A DNA stretch of 64,000 nucleotides from Ignatzschineria sp. (GTDB lineage: Bacteria; Pseudomonadota; Gammaproteobacteria; Cardiobacteriales; Wohlfahrtiimonadaceae): contig JASLFU010000016.1 in the NCBI GenBank assembly GCA_030150405.1, positions 4,660 to 68,659 of the forward strand, in the 5' to 3' direction. The notes under the pieces were generated by a model. It made no database searches. It had not been told where the DNA came from and was given only the letters and a program-made list of their open reading frames with translations. Shown piece after piece: positions 13,395 to 23,005 of the stretch; position 1 is the stretch's first letter, and each line of letters begins with the position of its first letter. Made by a program: the position numbers and the translations under genes.

Positions 13395-14822
13395 ATGAAA
13401 AAGAAATTATTATATATTGGAGCGCCCTTTATTTTAGCGGCTTGCTCTATGGCGCCAGAATATGTTCGTCCGGAGCTTCCAGTTTTAGATACCTTCCCAA
13501 CAGAGGCGGTGGCTCCTGGAGTGCAATATTTTGCCCACGACATTAGTTGGCGAGAGTATTTTAAGGATGATCGTCTGATTCGTTATATCGATACCGCACT
13601 TCTCAATAATAAGGATATGAAGTTAGCTCTGCTAAATGTTGAGGCGGCGCGTTTAGCGTATGGTATTACCGATGCAGATCGCTATCCCGGCATTAATGCA
13701 GGGGGGCAGAGCTCACGAAGCAAAACAGGCAGCGCGAATACTCAACCTGGTATGGGCAGCCAAATTACCGAGCGCCATACCGTGAATTTAGGAGTGAGTA
13801 ATTTCGAGCTCGACTTTTTTGGTCGGGTAAAATCGATGAGCGATGCAGCGCTCAATGAGTATTTTGCAACGGTTGAAGGGCAGAAGGCGGTGCGAATTGC
13901 GTTAATTGCCCAAGTTGCTCGGAGTTATGTAGCGGAGCGCTTAGCCGGCGAGCAGTTGCAATTAGCACGGGAGACGTTAAGTGCAAACCAGGCCTCTTAC
14001 AACTTAGTTAAACAGCAAGTTGATGCAGGAATTGCAAACGATCTCGATCTTGCGCAAGCATTAGGGCAAGTTCATTCTGCCCGTGTACAAGTGGCAAAAT
14101 TTGAGCGTGAGCAGGCAACGGCACTCAACGCATTAAATGAGTTAGTGGGCGGTGAGCCACTCTCACTACCCCGTGGACTCTCATTACGTAACCAGTTTTT
14201 TGATGATCTACCTGTAGGTTTACCTTCAGAGGTACTTTTAGTTCGTCCCGATGTGGCAGAGGCCGAGTATAAACTTAAAGCAGCGAATGCCAATATTGGT
14301 GCCGCACGAGCAGCCTTTTTCCCAAGTATCTCTTTAACGGCTACAGCTAATCGGATGTCGAGTAGTTTTTCTGATCTCTTCTCTTCAGGCACAAGTGGTT
14401 GGACATTCTCGCCAGCGATCTCATTGCCGATCTTTAACTGGGGCAAGACCAAAGCTAATCTCGATTTAGCCCATGTTCGTACCAATATGGCAGTGGTTAA
14501 TTATGAGAAGGCCATTCAGCAAGCTTTCAGAGAAGTGGCTGATGGTTTAGTTTCTCGAGCGCCGTTAGAAAAGCAGCTCCGAGCGCAACGTAATCTTGTG
14601 GCGACAACTTCTGAGCAGTTACGTTTAGCTAATCTTCTCTATACTAATGGTATTGCAAGCTATCTCGATGTGCTTGATGCTCAACGAACCCTCTTTAATG
14701 CACGTCAGGCCTTATTAGGCACCTATTTTGAGAAGATTATGAATGGTATCTCTCTCTATGCTGCTTTAGGAGGTGGCCTTGAGCGCACAGAAGTGTCTGA
14801 TTTTGTCGCTGTAGAGGAATAG
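13395..14822 (+). CDS. Outer-membrane efflux lipoprotein, OprM/NodT (TolC-superfamily) type
   Basis: Trimeric outer-membrane channel of tripartite efflux pumps. The N-terminus is a lipoprotein signal with lipobox LAAC (Cys ~17 from the start). Two OEP domains follow with the usual pseudo-repeat: SNFELDFFGRVKS in the first half, ISLPIFNWGKTKANL in the second, and the C-terminal NGIASYLDVLDAQRTLFNARQ signature. About 475 residues, as expected. ATG 13,395 chosen because it starts the signal peptide; the open frame extends eight codons upstream. No RND pump or adaptor gene is adjacent, so the channel is either shared or its partners are elsewhere. Confidence 0.9.
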   Translation: MKKKLLYIGAPFILAACSMAPEYVRPELPVLDTFPTEAVAPGVQYFAHDISWREYFKDDRLIRYIDTALLNNKDMKLALLNVEAARLAYGITDADRYPGINAGGQSSRSKTGSANTQPGMGSQITERHTVNLGVSNFELDFFGRVKSMSDAALNEYFATVEGQKAVRIALIAQVARSYVAERLAGEQLQLARETLSANQASYNLVKQQVDAGIANDLDLAQALGQVHSARVQVAKFEREQATALNALNELVGGEPLSLPRGLSLRNQFFDDLPVGLPSEVLLVRPDVAEAEYKLKAANANIGAARAAFFPSISLTATANRMSSSFSDLFSSGTSGWTFSPAISLPIFNWGKTKANLDLAHVRTNMAVVNYEKAIQQAFREVADGLVSRAPLEKQLRAQRNLVATTSEQLRLANLLYTNGIASYLDVLDAQRTLFNARQALLGTYFEKIMNGISLYAALGGGLERTEVSDFVAVEE

Positions 14823-14825
14823 GGC

Positions 14826-14854
14826 TTGCTAAGTCAGAAATTGTTTGATACTAT
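14826..14854 (+). promoter_or_regulatory. Putative sigma-70 promoter of tRNA-Pro/infA
   Basis: TTGCTA, 17-base spacer, TACTAT, placing the start about seven bases before the mature tRNA 5' end. Confidence 0.55.
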
Positions 14855-14868
14855 CTAGTTCGATTTGT

Positions 14869-14945
14869 CGGGGCATGGCGCAGTCTGGTAGCGCACTTGC
14901 ATGGGGTGCAAGGGGTCGCAGGTTCAAATCCTGCTGTCCCGACCA
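14869..14945 (+). tRNA. tRNA-Pro (anticodon GGG)
   Basis: 77 nt cloverleaf. Acceptor stem CGGGGCA/TGTCCCG, anticodon stem CTTGC/GCAAG with loop ATGGGGT giving anticodon GGG, T-loop GGTTCAAATC, discriminator A and encoded CCA. infA begins 29 bases later, so tRNA and mRNA are probably one primary transcript separated by processing. Confidence 0.96.
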
Positions 14946-14974
14946 ACTTATATTTTTATATCTTAGAAGAGTTT

Positions 14975-15193
14975 ATGTCGAAAGAAGATCATATCGAAAT
15001 GGAAGGAACGGTTATTGAAACCCTTCCATATACACAATTTAGAGTTGAGCTCGATAACGGTCATGTTATTACTGCTCATATTTCAGGTAAAATGCGTAAA
15101 AATTACATCCGCATTTTAATGGGAGATAGAGTTAAAGTAGAGCTCACTCCTTATGACCTCTCTAAAGGCCGCATCGTTTATCGCGGTAAATAA
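14975..15193 (+). CDS. infA: Translation initiation factor IF-1
   Basis: 72-residue OB-fold protein that binds the ribosomal A site during initiation. The N-terminus [17 protein letters not shown] and the C-terminal [21 protein letters not shown] are close to the bacterial consensus. ATG 14,975 chosen because it gives the canonical start; the frame remains open into the tRNA, where an earlier GTG/ATG start would be meaningless. No strong Shine-Dalgarno is visible (AGAAGAG only). Confidence 0.96.
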   Translation: MSKEDHIEMEGTVIETLPYTQFRVELDNGHVITAHISGKMRKNYIRILMGDRVKVELTPYDLSKGRIVYRGK

Positions 15194-15197
15194 CATA

Positions 15198-15228
15198 AAC
15201 CTAAGAAAACCTTCTTAGGTTTTTTTTA
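15198..15228 (+). terminator. Rho-independent terminator of infA
   Basis: Perfect 10-bp stem AACCTAAGAA/TTCTTAGGTT, four-base loop AACC, then a run of T residues. Confidence 0.93.
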
Positions 15229-15267
15229 TATGTAAATTTTATATATAAACTATTCTATTTATGAGAG

Positions 15268-15304
15268 AAGCGCTCCCGACTGTTGTTGAGCGCTTTTTGT
15301 TTTT
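15268..15304 (+). terminator. Second terminator-like hairpin between infA and rph
   Basis: AAGCGCTC pairs with GAGCGCTT across a 12-base loop, followed by TTTGTTTTT. It may back up the infA terminator or act as an attenuator ahead of rph, whose start lies 32 bases beyond. Confidence 0.6.
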
Positions 15305-15335
15305 GCGAATACTATTTATTTAAAAGTGAGAAGAG

Positions 15336-16055
15336 ATGAGACCATCTGGCCGTGCGCATAATGAGATGCGTGAATTAACTTTTATTCCTGAGTTTACTAT
15401 GCATGCTGAAGGCTCTGTTCTTGCGTGTTTTGGAAATACTAAAGTGCTCTGCACTGCAAGCGTTGAAGAGCGTGTTCCCCCATTTTTACGGGGGCAGGGT
15501 TCAGGTTGGGTGACGGCGGAGTATGGTATGTTGCCACGCTCAACCCATACCCGTTCTGGGCGAGAAGCGGCTCGTGGAAAGCAGAGTGGTAGAACACAAG
15601 AGATCCAACGTTTAATTGGGCGTTCTTTGCGGGCAGCTGTGGATCTTGAAAAGCTGGGTGAGCGTACCATTACCCTCGATTGTGATGTTCTTCAAGCAGA
15701 TGGAGGCACGCGAACGGCGGCGATTTCGGGGGCTTATATTGCTTTAGTTGCGGCGATAAATCACCTTCTCTCTAAAGGTGAGATTACAGAAAATCCGTTA
15801 ATTGAGCAGATCGCAGCGATCTCTGTAGGTGTTTATCAGGGGCAGCCAGTGCTTGATCTGGATTACCTTGAAGATAGTAATGCAGATACTGATATGAACG
15901 TTATTATGACGGGTGCTGGAAAAATTATTGAGGTGCAAGCTACAGCAGAACAGGCTGCTTTTGCAAAAGAGGAGCTTTTAATAATGCTTGAACTTGCAGA
16001 GAAGGGCATTGCCGAGATTGTTAGTGCGCAAAATGAAATTTTGAGCCAAAAATAA
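15336..16055 (+). CDS. rph: Ribonuclease PH
   Basis: Phosphorolytic 3' exonuclease that trims tRNA precursors. 239 residues, normal length. Recognisable by the N-terminal MRPSGR, then [18 protein letters not shown], the arginine-rich [23 protein letters not shown], the catalytic [14 protein letters not shown] and [14 protein letters not shown]. Unlike the frameshifted rph of E. coli K-12, it is full length. Convergent with dxs, sharing a hairpin between the two stops. Confidence 0.96.
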   Translation: MRPSGRAHNEMRELTFIPEFTMHAEGSVLACFGNTKVLCTASVEERVPPFLRGQGSGWVTAEYGMLPRSTHTRSGREAARGKQSGRTQEIQRLIGRSLRAAVDLEKLGERTITLDCDVLQADGGTRTAAISGAYIALVAAINHLLSKGEITENPLIEQIAAISVGVYQGQPVLDLDYLEDSNADTDMNVIMTGAGKIIEVQATAEQAAFAKEELLIMLELAEKGIAEIVSAQNEILSQK

Positions 16056-16132
16056 GGCAAAGGCTGTTGTCAGTTGTGCGGTTTTTTAATGCTCTTTCCG
16101 AATAGTTAGAGAATAAAGAGTGTTTGATTAGC

Positions 16133-16166
16133 AAAATGCCGAAGGGAGTTTACCTTCGGCATTTTT
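16133..16166 (+). terminator. Rho-independent terminator of rph
   Basis: AATGCCGAAGG pairs with CCTTCGGCATT around a 7-base loop and is followed by TTTAT. The A-run on the left could let it serve dxs on the opposite strand as well. Confidence 0.85.
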
Positions 16167-16219
16167 ATATGTGCTGATTAATTTCAAACTCCCATTTAAT
16201 TAGAGAGTTGGAGAAGAGG

Positions 16220-18112
16220 TTAGGGCTTCTCTATTTTTTGTAGGAATATTTTAGTTTGAGAGATGAGATTATCAGGCGTTAAACCATAATCGCTGAGAAT
16301 CTCTTCCCGCTCTCCATGCTCGGGGTAGCGATCCGTGATCCCAAAATGTTTCATGGGTGTGTAGATCCCCTCTTTTGAAAGAAGCTCTTGTACTGCAGAT
16401 CCAGCTCCCCCCATAATTGCGCCATCTTCTATGGTAATAATGGCGTCATGAGATTGGGCTAGCTCTGTTAAAAGTGCTTGATCGAGAGGCTTAACAAAGC
16501 GCAGGTCTATTAAAGTCCCTTTAAAGTGTTTATTGACCTCTTTTGCAAGGGGGAGCATGGCGCCTACGCTGATAACGAGCAGCTTTTCTCCTTGTTCGAT
16601 AAGATTGGCCTTTCCAAAGGGTAGGGGTTCATAGAGAGTCTCCCCCGTTAAAGAAGCGCCTATCCCTTTACCGCGAGGATAACGCACAGCTGCAGGTCCT
16701 GAGTATTGATAGGCAGTAGTAAGCATGCGATAGCTCTCTAATTCATCGCTAGGCGCCATAATCACCATGTTGGGAATACAGCGCATAAAGGCAAGATCGA
16801 AAGTACCCGCGTGGGTTGCGCCGTCAGGCCCTACAATCCCTGCGCGGTCGATCGCAAAAGTCACATCAAGATTCTGAATAGCCACATCATGAAGTAGCTG
16901 ATCGTAGGCGCGTTGGAGGAAGGTGGAGTAGATGGCGACCACAGGCTTTAAGCCATTTAAGCTCATGCCAGCGCCAAGCGTTACGGCATGTTGCTCGGCA
17001 ATGGCGACATCGTAAAACCGCTCAGGAAAGCGCTGGCTAAATTGTACAAGTCCAGAGCCTTCGCACATTGCCGGGGTAATCGCCACTAAATTAGGCTCTT
17101 TTTCTGCAGTATCGCAGAGCCATTGGGAGAAGACTTCTGTGTAACTTAAGGCATTTGAGGTTTCTGTAGGGCGTTTTTCTTCAGGCTTGTCGCTCTTTTT
17201 AGCGGCGGAGACTGCATGAAATGTGACAGGCTCAGCCTCTGCTTTTGCATAGCCTTTCCCCTTTTGGGTAGTGATATGGAGAAACTTAGGCCCATGCTTA
17301 TGTTTAAGATTCTCTAAAGTATCGATAAGCGTGGGAAGATCATGCCCATCAATAGGGCCGAAGTATTGAAAGCCAAACTCTTCAAAGATAGTGCTCTCCC
17401 CGGTGATGCTATTTTTAATCTGGCTCTCTGCTCGTTTTGCTAAATCAAGAGCGTGACTGAAGGGGAGGTTTTCGAGAATTTTTGCGCCGCTTGCCCGCAC
17501 ATTTTGCAAAAGGGGTTTAGAGAGCGTGCGGGTGAGCATTGTGCTTAATGCTCCCACATTAGGGGAGATCGACATATTGTTATCATTGAGGATAACTAAC
17601 ATATTTGCCTTAAGATCACCCGCATGATTAAGGGCCTCAAAGGCTTGCCCTGCTGTGAGTGCGCCATCCCCAATTACTGCAATAAGCTGCTGAGAATCAT
17701 CCCCTTTAAGTTTTGCCGCTGCGGCCATCCCTAATGCTGCGCTAATCGAGGTTGATGAGTGGCCTACGCCAAAAGCGTCGTGAGGGCTCTCAAAGATCGA
17801 AGGGAAAGGGCCTAGTCCCCCTTTTTTGCGAATGGTGTGAATCTCATCTTTCCGTCCAGTGAGTATTTTATGGGGGTAAGCTTGGTGGCCTACATCCCAG
17901 ACAATCTTATCGTGGGGGGAGTTAAAGATATAGTGAAGGGCAACAGTGAGCTCGATTACGCCAAGGCCAGAGGCAAAATGTCCGCCCGAATTGAGTACGC
18001 TCTCAATAAGATATTGGCGCAACTCTTTCGCGACCCTCTTTAGCTCATTTAGAGAGAGCGATTTAAGATCAGCGGGGGAGTGAATCTGCTTCAAAAGGGT
18101 GTAGGAGTCCAT
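16220..18112 (-). CDS. dxs: 1-deoxy-D-xylulose-5-phosphate synthase
   Basis: Thiamine-diphosphate enzyme condensing pyruvate and glyceraldehyde 3-phosphate, the first step of the MEP isoprenoid pathway. Transketolase-type domains in order: N-terminal ThDP domain with VGHQAYPHKILTGR, GHSSTSISAALGMA and the GDGALTAGQAFEALN cofactor motif; central pyrimidine-binding domain with YDVAIAEQHAVTLGAGM; C-terminal domain. 630 residues. ATG 18,112 chosen because AAGGA precedes it and the upstream 24 codons would overlap ispA; it begins ten bases after the ispA stop, so the two are translationally close. Confidence 0.96.
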   Translation of the reverse strand: MDSYTLLKQIHSPADLKSLSLNELKRVAKELRQYLIESVLNSGGHFASGLGVIELTVALHYIFNSPHDKIVWDVGHQAYPHKILTGRKDEIHTIRKKGGLGPFPSIFESPHDAFGVGHSSTSISAALGMAAAAKLKGDDSQQLIAVIGDGALTAGQAFEALNHAGDLKANMLVILNDNNMSISPNVGALSTMLTRTLSKPLLQNVRASGAKILENLPFSHALDLAKRAESQIKNSITGESTIFEEFGFQYFGPIDGHDLPTLIDTLENLKHKHGPKFLHITTQKGKGYAKAEAEPVTFHAVSAAKKSDKPEEKRPTETSNALSYTEVFSQWLCDTAEKEPNLVAITPAMCEGSGLVQFSQRFPERFYDVAIAEQHAVTLGAGMSLNGLKPVVAIYSTFLQRAYDQLLHDVAIQNLDVTFAIDRAGIVGPDGATHAGTFDLAFMRCIPNMVIMAPSDELESYRMLTTAYQYSGPAAVRYPRGKGIGASLTGETLYEPLPFGKANLIEQGEKLLVISVGAMLPLAKEVNKHFKGTLIDLRFVKPLDQALLTELAQSHDAIITIEDGAIMGGAGSAVQELLSKEGIYTPMKHFGITDRYPEHGEREEILSDYGLTPDNLISQTKIFLQKIEKP

Positions 18113-18122
18113 GTTGCTATCC

Positions 18123-19001
18123 TTAGTGGTTACGATTGAGGATGTAATCGGCAAGATCAACGAGGGGAGTGGCTTTTTCCCCAAAGGGGGCGAGGAGTGC
18201 TTTTGCCTCTGTGGTTAAAGCCTCTAGTCGTTTTTGCGACTCTTCTAAACCTAATAGTGTAATGTAGGTAGATTTCTCTTGTAAAAGATCGCTTCCTGCT
18301 GCCTTTCCAAGCTCCTCGGTAGTACCGGTTACATCCAAAATATCATCTTTAATCTGAAAGGCGAGGCCTACATTATCCGCATATTGAGTCAGCGGCGTTA
18401 AAATCGCATCATTATCCGACCCCGCCATTGCCCCGGAGAGAATCGCAGCCTTAATTAAGGCACCTGTTTTATGGCGATGAATACTCTCTAATTGGCTTAA
18501 GGAGATTGTGCGGTTTTCTGAGGCTAGGTCAAGAGATTGTCCACCAACCATGCCATTTGCTCCGGCAGAAGTGGCGTAGAGTTGTATGAGCTCGAGCCGT
18601 GTTTTAATGGGGAGCTCCTCAATCTTCGCTAGAACTTCAAAGGCGTAGGTGAGTAGGGCATCGCCTGCTAAAATAGCGGTTGCCTCATCAAAGGCTTTGT
18701 GGCAAGTGGGTTTGCCTCGGCGAATATCATCATCATCCATAGCGGGAAGATCATCATGAATAAGGGAGTAGGCGTGAATAGCCTCGATGGCAGTTCCAAT
18801 TTTATGGAGCGCAGAAAGTTTTGCGCCACTAAGTTCCCCTGCAGCCACAACTAAGAGAGCTCGAAGGCGTTTCCCACCATTGAGCGTGCTATATAAGATG
18901 GCCTCTTTTAAGCGTGCATCTGGGGCTTTAAGCTCTGAAAGCTGTTGCTGAAAAGCGGTCTCAAATGCGCTTAATTGCGAGGAGAACCAAGGTGTTGGCA
19001 T
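18123..19001 (-). CDS. ispA: Farnesyl/geranyl diphosphate synthase
   Basis: Chain-elongating prenyl diphosphate synthase (FPP synthase type) that supplies C15 precursors for undecaprenol and quinones. Both aspartate-rich motifs are clear: the first, DDLPAMDDDD, follows HAYSLIH; the second is KDDILDVTGT. GGKRLRALL near residue 43 binds diphosphate. 292 residues, normal for the family. Middle gene of the xseB-ispA-dxs cluster, a conserved arrangement in gammaproteobacteria. Confidence 0.95.
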   Translation of the reverse strand: MPTPWFSSQLSAFETAFQQQLSELKAPDARLKEAILYSTLNGGKRLRALLVVAAGELSGAKLSALHKIGTAIEAIHAYSLIHDDLPAMDDDDIRRGKPTCHKAFDEATAILAGDALLTYAFEVLAKIEELPIKTRLELIQLYATSAGANGMVGGQSLDLASENRTISLSQLESIHRHKTGALIKAAILSGAMAGSDNDAILTPLTQYADNVGLAFQIKDDILDVTGTTEELGKAAGSDLLQEKSTYITLLGLEESQKRLEALTTEAKALLAPFGEKATPLVDLADYILNRNH

Positions 19002-19162
19002 AATGATCTATCTCAGTAATATATAAATTATAAAATGATAAATATAGGGGGCAAAGAGTGTCGCTATTCTCTATCTCTTCAAAATAGCGAAGCAGACAAA
19101 TTTCGTTCTTTTAAATTTTAGTCTTTTCTTAGCCTGCTAGCTAGAGAGTTCCTCGCCAGAGC

Positions 19163-19366
19163 TTATTTGGCAATGGTTAATTGCTGGAGTTTTGTTTCTG
19201 CCGCTTCTAGTGTCTTTTGGCACTTTTTAGTTAAAGCGATCCCCTCTTCAAATTTTTTCATCGAATCTTCGAGAGAGAGATCCCCCTTTTCGAGCAACTC
19301 TACAATTTCTGCAAGGGCTTTAAGCTGCGCTTCAATGCTTGCAATATTATTTCCTTTTTCTGCCAC
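19163..19366 (-). CDS. xseB: Exodeoxyribonuclease VII small subunit
   Basis: 67-residue helical protein that, in several copies, joins XseA to form the single-strand-specific exonuclease VII. Family pattern: LAEIVELLEKGDLSLEDSMK, then FEEGIALTKKCQ and LEAAETKLQQL. First gene of the cluster with ispA and dxs. The 160-base gap to ispA holds nothing I recognise. xseA is not in the window. Confidence 0.93.
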   Translation of the reverse strand: MAEKGNNIASIEAQLKALAEIVELLEKGDLSLEDSMKKFEEGIALTKKCQKTLEAAETKLQQLTIAK

Positions 19367-19510
19367 AAAAATCCCCTTAAAACTAGTATAATGCGATGCT
19401 CCATTTTAGATTGCCAAGAGACGATATGCAAAAATATTAGGTTCACGCTTTCGGTTTGTAGTAATCTAAGGGGGTTTAAGAGTCAAGCTTGGTAAGTTCG
19501 GGGGTTATGA

Positions 19511-21805
19511 GTGTTTAACATACAGCGGATGATTGCGATTTTTCTGCTCATTTTTATGAGTTGTGGCGTCGCTTTGCCCCAAACTCATCCCCTTGGCAAC
19601 ATTATTCAAGAGGGCTTTAATCCTCAAACCCAACAACCTTCGGAAGAAAAGCTCCCCGACCCTATGAATTTGCCAGCCTCTTGGTGGCAATATTTTGAGA
19701 GTAAAGAGGGCAGCGAGCTTCAGGAGAGGATTCAAGCTTTTGTTGAGCGTGTAGAAGAGCAGCTCGAAGTGCTCGATAGTGAGCAGCAAAAAGAGTATCT
19801 CCCCAAAATCTCCCATGTAAAGGCAAACTTCGCCGCTTATGCCTCCTTAAAAGAGAAGAAAGCGCCTCTAGCTGCGCCTAAGGAGATCCCGCAAGAGAGC
19901 TACAATATTCGGGAGTTGATGACGGTTATTCACCGAGAGCGCGATCTCTCGGCGCAGGTGAGTAATGTTGAGCAGGATATCTTCGATCAAGAGAAACAAT
20001 CACGAAACCTTGTGCGCCAGCTCGATAATCAGATGGTGATCTTTTTAGAGATGGGTGCAACAGATCCGACCCGATTTAGCACGGCGCTTAATCTTATACT
20101 TATTCAAACTGAGCTCGGGCTATTAACTGAGCGTCTTCGCCTGCAACGCCGCAATTTAGAGAACCTTGAGGCGGAAGTAGCCGATATGAATCGTGTGCGG
20201 GATCTGGCTATTGAGCGTTTAACCTTTACAGAAGAGGAGCGCTCCACCATTAGTACTCGCCTACAAGATGCGACAAATCGTCTGCAAGAGGCCAATATTA
20301 AGCTCCTACGGGAGCAATCGCAGCTCCTTTTAACGCCGGAAGAGACGGCGGAAGATCGCGCTGTAGCAAGACTTCGCCATCAACGTGTTTTGCGAGAGAA
20401 GATCAACATCGCAGTCTTAGAGGCGCGTCTTGCAATGCGAGAGAGCGAATGGGATTCCTTGCAGATTCTCTCTGATGAGGAGGAGTACCTCGATCTTGAG
20501 CGGATCCAGAAACGGCATGCCGATCGCCAACGTGCGATGCAAGAGTTATTAGGCAAAGCTAAAGATTGGTTTAATCAAAACGAAGTGGAGCGAGGGCATT
20601 CCAACAGCTTTTTAGCCGATGTTGAATCCCGAGGGGGCAGTGAGCAAAACAGCTTTTTAGCCGGCATTGCCCGGGATCGTCTCTCATTAATTCAGGAGAC
20701 TTCGGTTCTGCTGCAAAAATTACAGATCGAGATTGCTGACGTGCAATTTATGGGGCGCATCTTAGAGAAGCAGCTGCTGCAGTATCAGGGGGTGATTCTC
20801 AACTCCATTAACCGCACTAAGAGCACCTTAAGTTACACCTGGCGTCATGTGAAGCAATCGTTAAGAACGGCGCTCTTTAAAGTGGGGGATACTCCTGTTA
20901 CCGCCCTGAGCTTTGCACAGTTTTTGGTGATTGTACTGGCCTGTTGGTGGGTGGCATTCTGGTTAAATCGTCTCCTTTATCGCATTGGTAATAAGCGGGG
21001 GGATGAGAAGCTGCCGGCTTACTATATTGTTGGGCGCTTAGTCTATTATGGCATTATCCTGTTTGGTTTCCTCTATGCGCTTACAGCGGTAGGGATCGAT
21101 TTTACTAACTTTGCGTTAGTGGCGGGGGCGTTAGCGATTGGTCTGGGTTTTGGCTTGCAATCGATCGTGAATAACTTTGTCTCCGGGCTAATCCTTCTCT
21201 TTGAGCGTTCTATTAAAGTAGGGGACTTTATTGAGTTGCAGGATCAAGTAAAAGGGCGCTCTCTTTGGGGAGAGGTGAAAGAGATCAACGTTCGAGCCAC
21301 GATTATTAGCGATAATGATAATGTCGATATCGTGATCCCTAACTCCGAGTTTATCAATACAAAAATGATGAACTGGACGCTCAAAGAGCCCCAGCGCCGG
21401 ATGCGTTACCCCTTTAGAGTGGCGTACGGAACCGATAAAGAGCTCGTGCGAGAGGCCGTTTTAGAGGCGGCAGAGGCTCTCCCACATACCCTAAAAGGAA
21501 TCCCAGGGCGAAACCCTGCGGTTTGGCTCACCGATTTTAAAGAGTTCTATTACGAATTTGAGTTAGTGGTTTGGCTCACGGCTCGGGCAGTTAAGCGCCC
21601 CAATGGTGTAAGAGCAGCTTATATGTGGGCGATCGATACAGCTCTGCGTGAGAATAATATCGAGATCCCCGTGCCTCAGCGAGAGCACCGCTTTAGGAAG
21701 GGAGAGATTTTGCCCATCGAGCGTTTTGAGGGGGACAAAAAGGTTGAGCCAGATGATATTTTTGAAGATTATCAAGAGCAGCTCTTTGAAGATGATCGCC
21801 CCTAA
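19511..21805 (+). CDS. MscS-family mechanosensitive channel with long periplasmic domain
   Basis: 764 residues. A signal-like hydrophobic start (residues 7-23) leads into a ~400-residue periplasmic region that is largely charged coiled coil (residues ~130-330). Transmembrane segments follow near residues 475-500 and 515-540, then the pore helix and MscS core VAGALAIGLGFGLQSIVNNF, FERSIKVGDFIEL and a cytoplasmic beta/alpha-beta vestibule. It belongs with MscK/MscM-type giant channels but is shorter (E. coli members exceed 1,100). Released solutes during osmotic downshock is the expected role. GTG start supported by GGGGG six to ten bases upstream. Confidence 0.9.
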   Translation: MFNIQRMIAIFLLIFMSCGVALPQTHPLGNIIQEGFNPQTQQPSEEKLPDPMNLPASWWQYFESKEGSELQERIQAFVERVEEQLEVLDSEQQKEYLPKISHVKANFAAYASLKEKKAPLAAPKEIPQESYNIRELMTVIHRERDLSAQVSNVEQDIFDQEKQSRNLVRQLDNQMVIFLEMGATDPTRFSTALNLILIQTELGLLTERLRLQRRNLENLEAEVADMNRVRDLAIERLTFTEEERSTISTRLQDATNRLQEANIKLLREQSQLLLTPEETAEDRAVARLRHQRVLREKINIAVLEARLAMRESEWDSLQILSDEEEYLDLERIQKRHADRQRAMQELLGKAKDWFNQNEVERGHSNSFLADVESRGGSEQNSFLAGIARDRLSLIQETSVLLQKLQIEIADVQFMGRILEKQLLQYQGVILNSINRTKSTLSYTWRHVKQSLRTALFKVGDTPVTALSFAQFLVIVLACWWVAFWLNRLLYRIGNKRGDEKLPAYYIVGRLVYYGIILFGFLYALTAVGIDFTNFALVAGALAIGLGFGLQSIVNNFVSGLILLFERSIKVGDFIELQDQVKGRSLWGEVKEINVRATIISDNDNVDIVIPNSEFINTKMMNWTLKEPQRRMRYPFRVAYGTDKELVREAVLEAAEALPHTLKGIPGRNPAVWLTDFKEFYYEFELVVWLTARAVKRPNGVRAAYMWAIDTALRENNIEIPVPQREHRFRKGEILPIERFEGDKKVEPDDIFEDYQEQLFEDDRP

Positions 21806-21980
21806 TCTAAGGGTATGGGGTATAGCGCTCGGTTTATGCTTAGATCAATTTTTAGAAGCTGCAAAAAAGAGTAAAAGTAAAAAGATGGAGTCGGGTGCGG
21901 TAATGGTAAGATCGCGAAAATGAGCGATCGATCTCGCCCCAAAGTTGAGTTCATTAGAAGGTTTTAGAAAGATTAGAACG

Positions 21981-22880
21981 ATGAAGAAAATGACGTTTCA
22001 AGAGATTATTTTAACCCTCCAAAAATATTGGGCAGAGCAGGGCTGTGCTGTTTTACAGCCTTACGATATGGAGGTAGGGGCCGGGACATTCCACTCCGCT
22101 ACTTTTTTACGGGCGCTTGGGCCAGAGCCTTGGGCGGCGGCTTATGTTCAACCCTCTCGCCGTCCAACAGATGGTCGCTATGGAGAGAACCCCAACCGTT
22201 TGCAGCACTATTACCAGTTTCAGGTGGTGATTAAACCCTCACCTGAAAATATGCAGGAGCTCTATTTAGGCTCGCTAGAAGCACTCGGAATCGATACAGA
22301 GAAGCATGATATTCGCTTTGTTGAAGATGACTGGGAGTCCCCCACCTTAGGCGCATGGGGCTTAGGCTGGGAGGTTTGGCTTAATGGAATGGAGGTAACG
22401 CAATTTACCTATTTCCAGCAGGCGGGAGGTTTAGAGTGTAAACCTGTAATGGGGGAGATTACCTACGGTTTAGAGCGCTTTGCAATGTATGTTCAGGAAG
22501 TAGAGAGCGTTTATGATCTTGTCTGGTCAGATGGGCCTTTCGGTACAATCACCTATGGCGATGTCTTCCATCAGAATGAGGTGGAGCAATCGGATTATAA
22601 CTTTAATCACGCCGATACCGATTTCCTCTTCACCTCTTTCGATTTTTATGAAAAAGAGGTGGCGCGTCTACTTAAAGAGGATCTTGCGCTTCCAAGTTAT
22701 GAGATGGTGCTAAAGGCCTCCCATCTCTTTAACTTGCTCGATGCCCGTAAGGCGATCTCGGTTACAGAGCGTCAGGGTTATATTTTACGAGTACGTAAAA
22801 TGGCAAGTGCCGTGGCGGAGAGCTACTACGCCTCTCGAGAAAAGCTTGGCTTCCCCATGTTAAATCGAGAGGGGAAATAA
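21981..22880 (+). CDS. glyQ: Glycyl-tRNA synthetase alpha subunit
   Basis: Class II aminoacyl-tRNA synthetase alpha chain of the (alpha beta)2 GlyRS, forming glycyl-adenylate. Highly conserved throughout: [58 protein letters not shown] and [14 protein letters not shown]. 300 residues from ATG 21,981, matching the family; the frame is open 12 codons further upstream without support. The beta subunit gene glyS, which normally follows directly, is not here: the next 125 bases are non-coding and an unrelated phosphatase gene follows. Confidence 0.95.
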   Translation: MKKMTFQEIILTLQKYWAEQGCAVLQPYDMEVGAGTFHSATFLRALGPEPWAAAYVQPSRRPTDGRYGENPNRLQHYYQFQVVIKPSPENMQELYLGSLEALGIDTEKHDIRFVEDDWESPTLGAWGLGWEVWLNGMEVTQFTYFQQAGGLECKPVMGEITYGLERFAMYVQEVESVYDLVWSDGPFGTITYGDVFHQNEVEQSDYNFNHADTDFLFTSFDFYEKEVARLLKEDLALPSYEMVLKASHLFNLLDARKAISVTERQGYILRVRKMASAVAESYYASREKLGFPMLNREGK

Positions 22881-23005
22881 GCTTAAAGCCCGGTAAAGCA
22901 ATGGATAAAGAAACTAGTGAAGTCACTAATAAAGCAGATCAAGTAGAGTAAATAGCCGATTCATTTGGAGATTAACTCGCAGATAAATAGTAAAGAGAGA
23001 AGAGC

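Noticed and set aside
14897..14974. Longer start for infA
   Set aside because: The extra codons lie inside tRNA-Pro; ATG 14,975 gives the canonical IF-1 N-terminus.
22901..22951. 16-codon frame after glyQ as a glyS remnant
   Set aside because: The peptide MDKETSEVTNKADQVE has no resemblance to the GlyS N-terminus and is too short to judge.
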